A stretch of DNA of 64,000 nt from Photobacterium arenosum (GTDB lineage Bacteria; Pseudomonadota; Gammaproteobacteria; Enterobacterales; Vibrionaceae): positions 62,001 through 126,000 of the forward strand of contig NZ_JACYTP010000013.1 in assembly GCF_014841115.1 (NCBI RefSeq), given 5' to 3'. Shown piece by piece: positions 63,786 through 64,000 of this stretch. The notes beneath the pieces are model-generated. The model did no database searches and was not told where the DNA came from. It saw only the letters and a list, made by a program, of their open reading frames with translations. Numbering within the stretch: the first letter of the stretch is position 1; every line of letters begins with the position of its first letter. Position numbers and translations under genes: made by a program.

Positions 63786-64000
63786 TATTTGTTAACCTAG
63801 CTTGTTTTTTGTTCTATAAACCACCGGCCGAAAGCCTAAGATCGATGGGCTTATTCAAGCACCAAGACCAAGCACCAGAAGATAATTGACCCGACCAGCT
63901 ATCGCAAGCCAGACATAAGCAATTTTTTACCTGTGTTTGCTCATGCCTTGTTATCAATACATCGAACTCTAGTAAAGACAACATCGCCTGTTTTGTCATC
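63786..64000. other. Window end
   Basis: About 215 bases in which I see no supportable gene; a minus-strand frame here shows no ribosome site or resemblance. Confidence 0.4.

Noticed and set aside
63814..63999. 61-residue minus-strand frame at the window end
   Set aside because: No ribosome site, no resemblance, and cut by the window edge.

Overview
The window looks like chromosomal DNA of a marine gammaproteobacterium in the Vibrionaceae. The clues are an ordered block of a cbb3 oxidase operon, its assembly genes, fnr, uspE and ttcA, followed by a pot polyamine operon with two tandem potD genes, and an E. coli-like FNR, UspE, HrpA, SanA and MaeA. A giant peptide synthetase makes Photobacterium or a near relative (Grimontia, Enterovibrio) my best guess. 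That genus call is inference and rests on no database search. No rRNA, tRNA, CRISPR array, insertion sequence or prophage is visible.

Layout. 1-6802: the end of ccoN, then ccoO, ccoQ, ccoP, a terminator, fixH, ccoI, ccoS and a COG2836 membrane protein. Together these build and mature a high-affinity cytochrome c oxidase. 6878-9946: fnr, uspE and ttcA. 10431-13069: an M32 carboxypeptidase, then a convergent RES/Xre toxin-antitoxin pair with a large inverted repeat in front of it. 13227-15469: a minus-strand envelope operon (membrane protein, Bax-like glucosaminidase lipoprotein, exported DUF2987-like protein). 15811-21022: potABC plus two potD genes for spermidine/putrescine uptake. 21105-28917: cobB, a small outer-membrane barrel, an MltD-like transglycosylase, small membrane proteins, a DUF3581-like protein, rsgA behind an unusual leader, and a BCCT transporter. 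29151-33661: a YceM-like oxidoreductase, an HTH regulator, a Cys-rich/DUF411 metal pair, a zinc-finger-like protein of unknown function, and a DUF2786 protein.

33773-51613 is one gene for a non-ribosomal peptide synthetase of about 5,946 residues. It has five adenylation modules, a thioesterase and an unusual loading region. The specificity residues I read by eye give Leu-Ser-Thr-Leu-(aliphatic). The condensation domains after both Leu modules carry features of dual epimerisation/condensation domains, so a D-Leu/Ser/Thr/D-Leu/Val-or-Ile lipo(depsi)peptide is a reasonable prediction. Between the first condensation domain and the first adenylation domain lies a segment resembling the C-terminal domain of methionyl-tRNA formyltransferase, followed by a partial condensation-like segment. 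I consider this the most interesting object in the window. No carrier-protein activating enzyme, MbtH protein, regulator or dedicated exporter lies beside it.

52148-64000: hrpA, a TerB-like protein, maeA, sanA, a tightly packed three-gene operon (FAD/NAD(P)-binding protein, YbfB-type MFS transporter, glutathione S-transferase) of unknown purpose, and a probable 41-residue basic protein gene with its own terminator.

All functional calls come from reading motifs and remembered family sequences. Positions of domains inside proteins are approximate.
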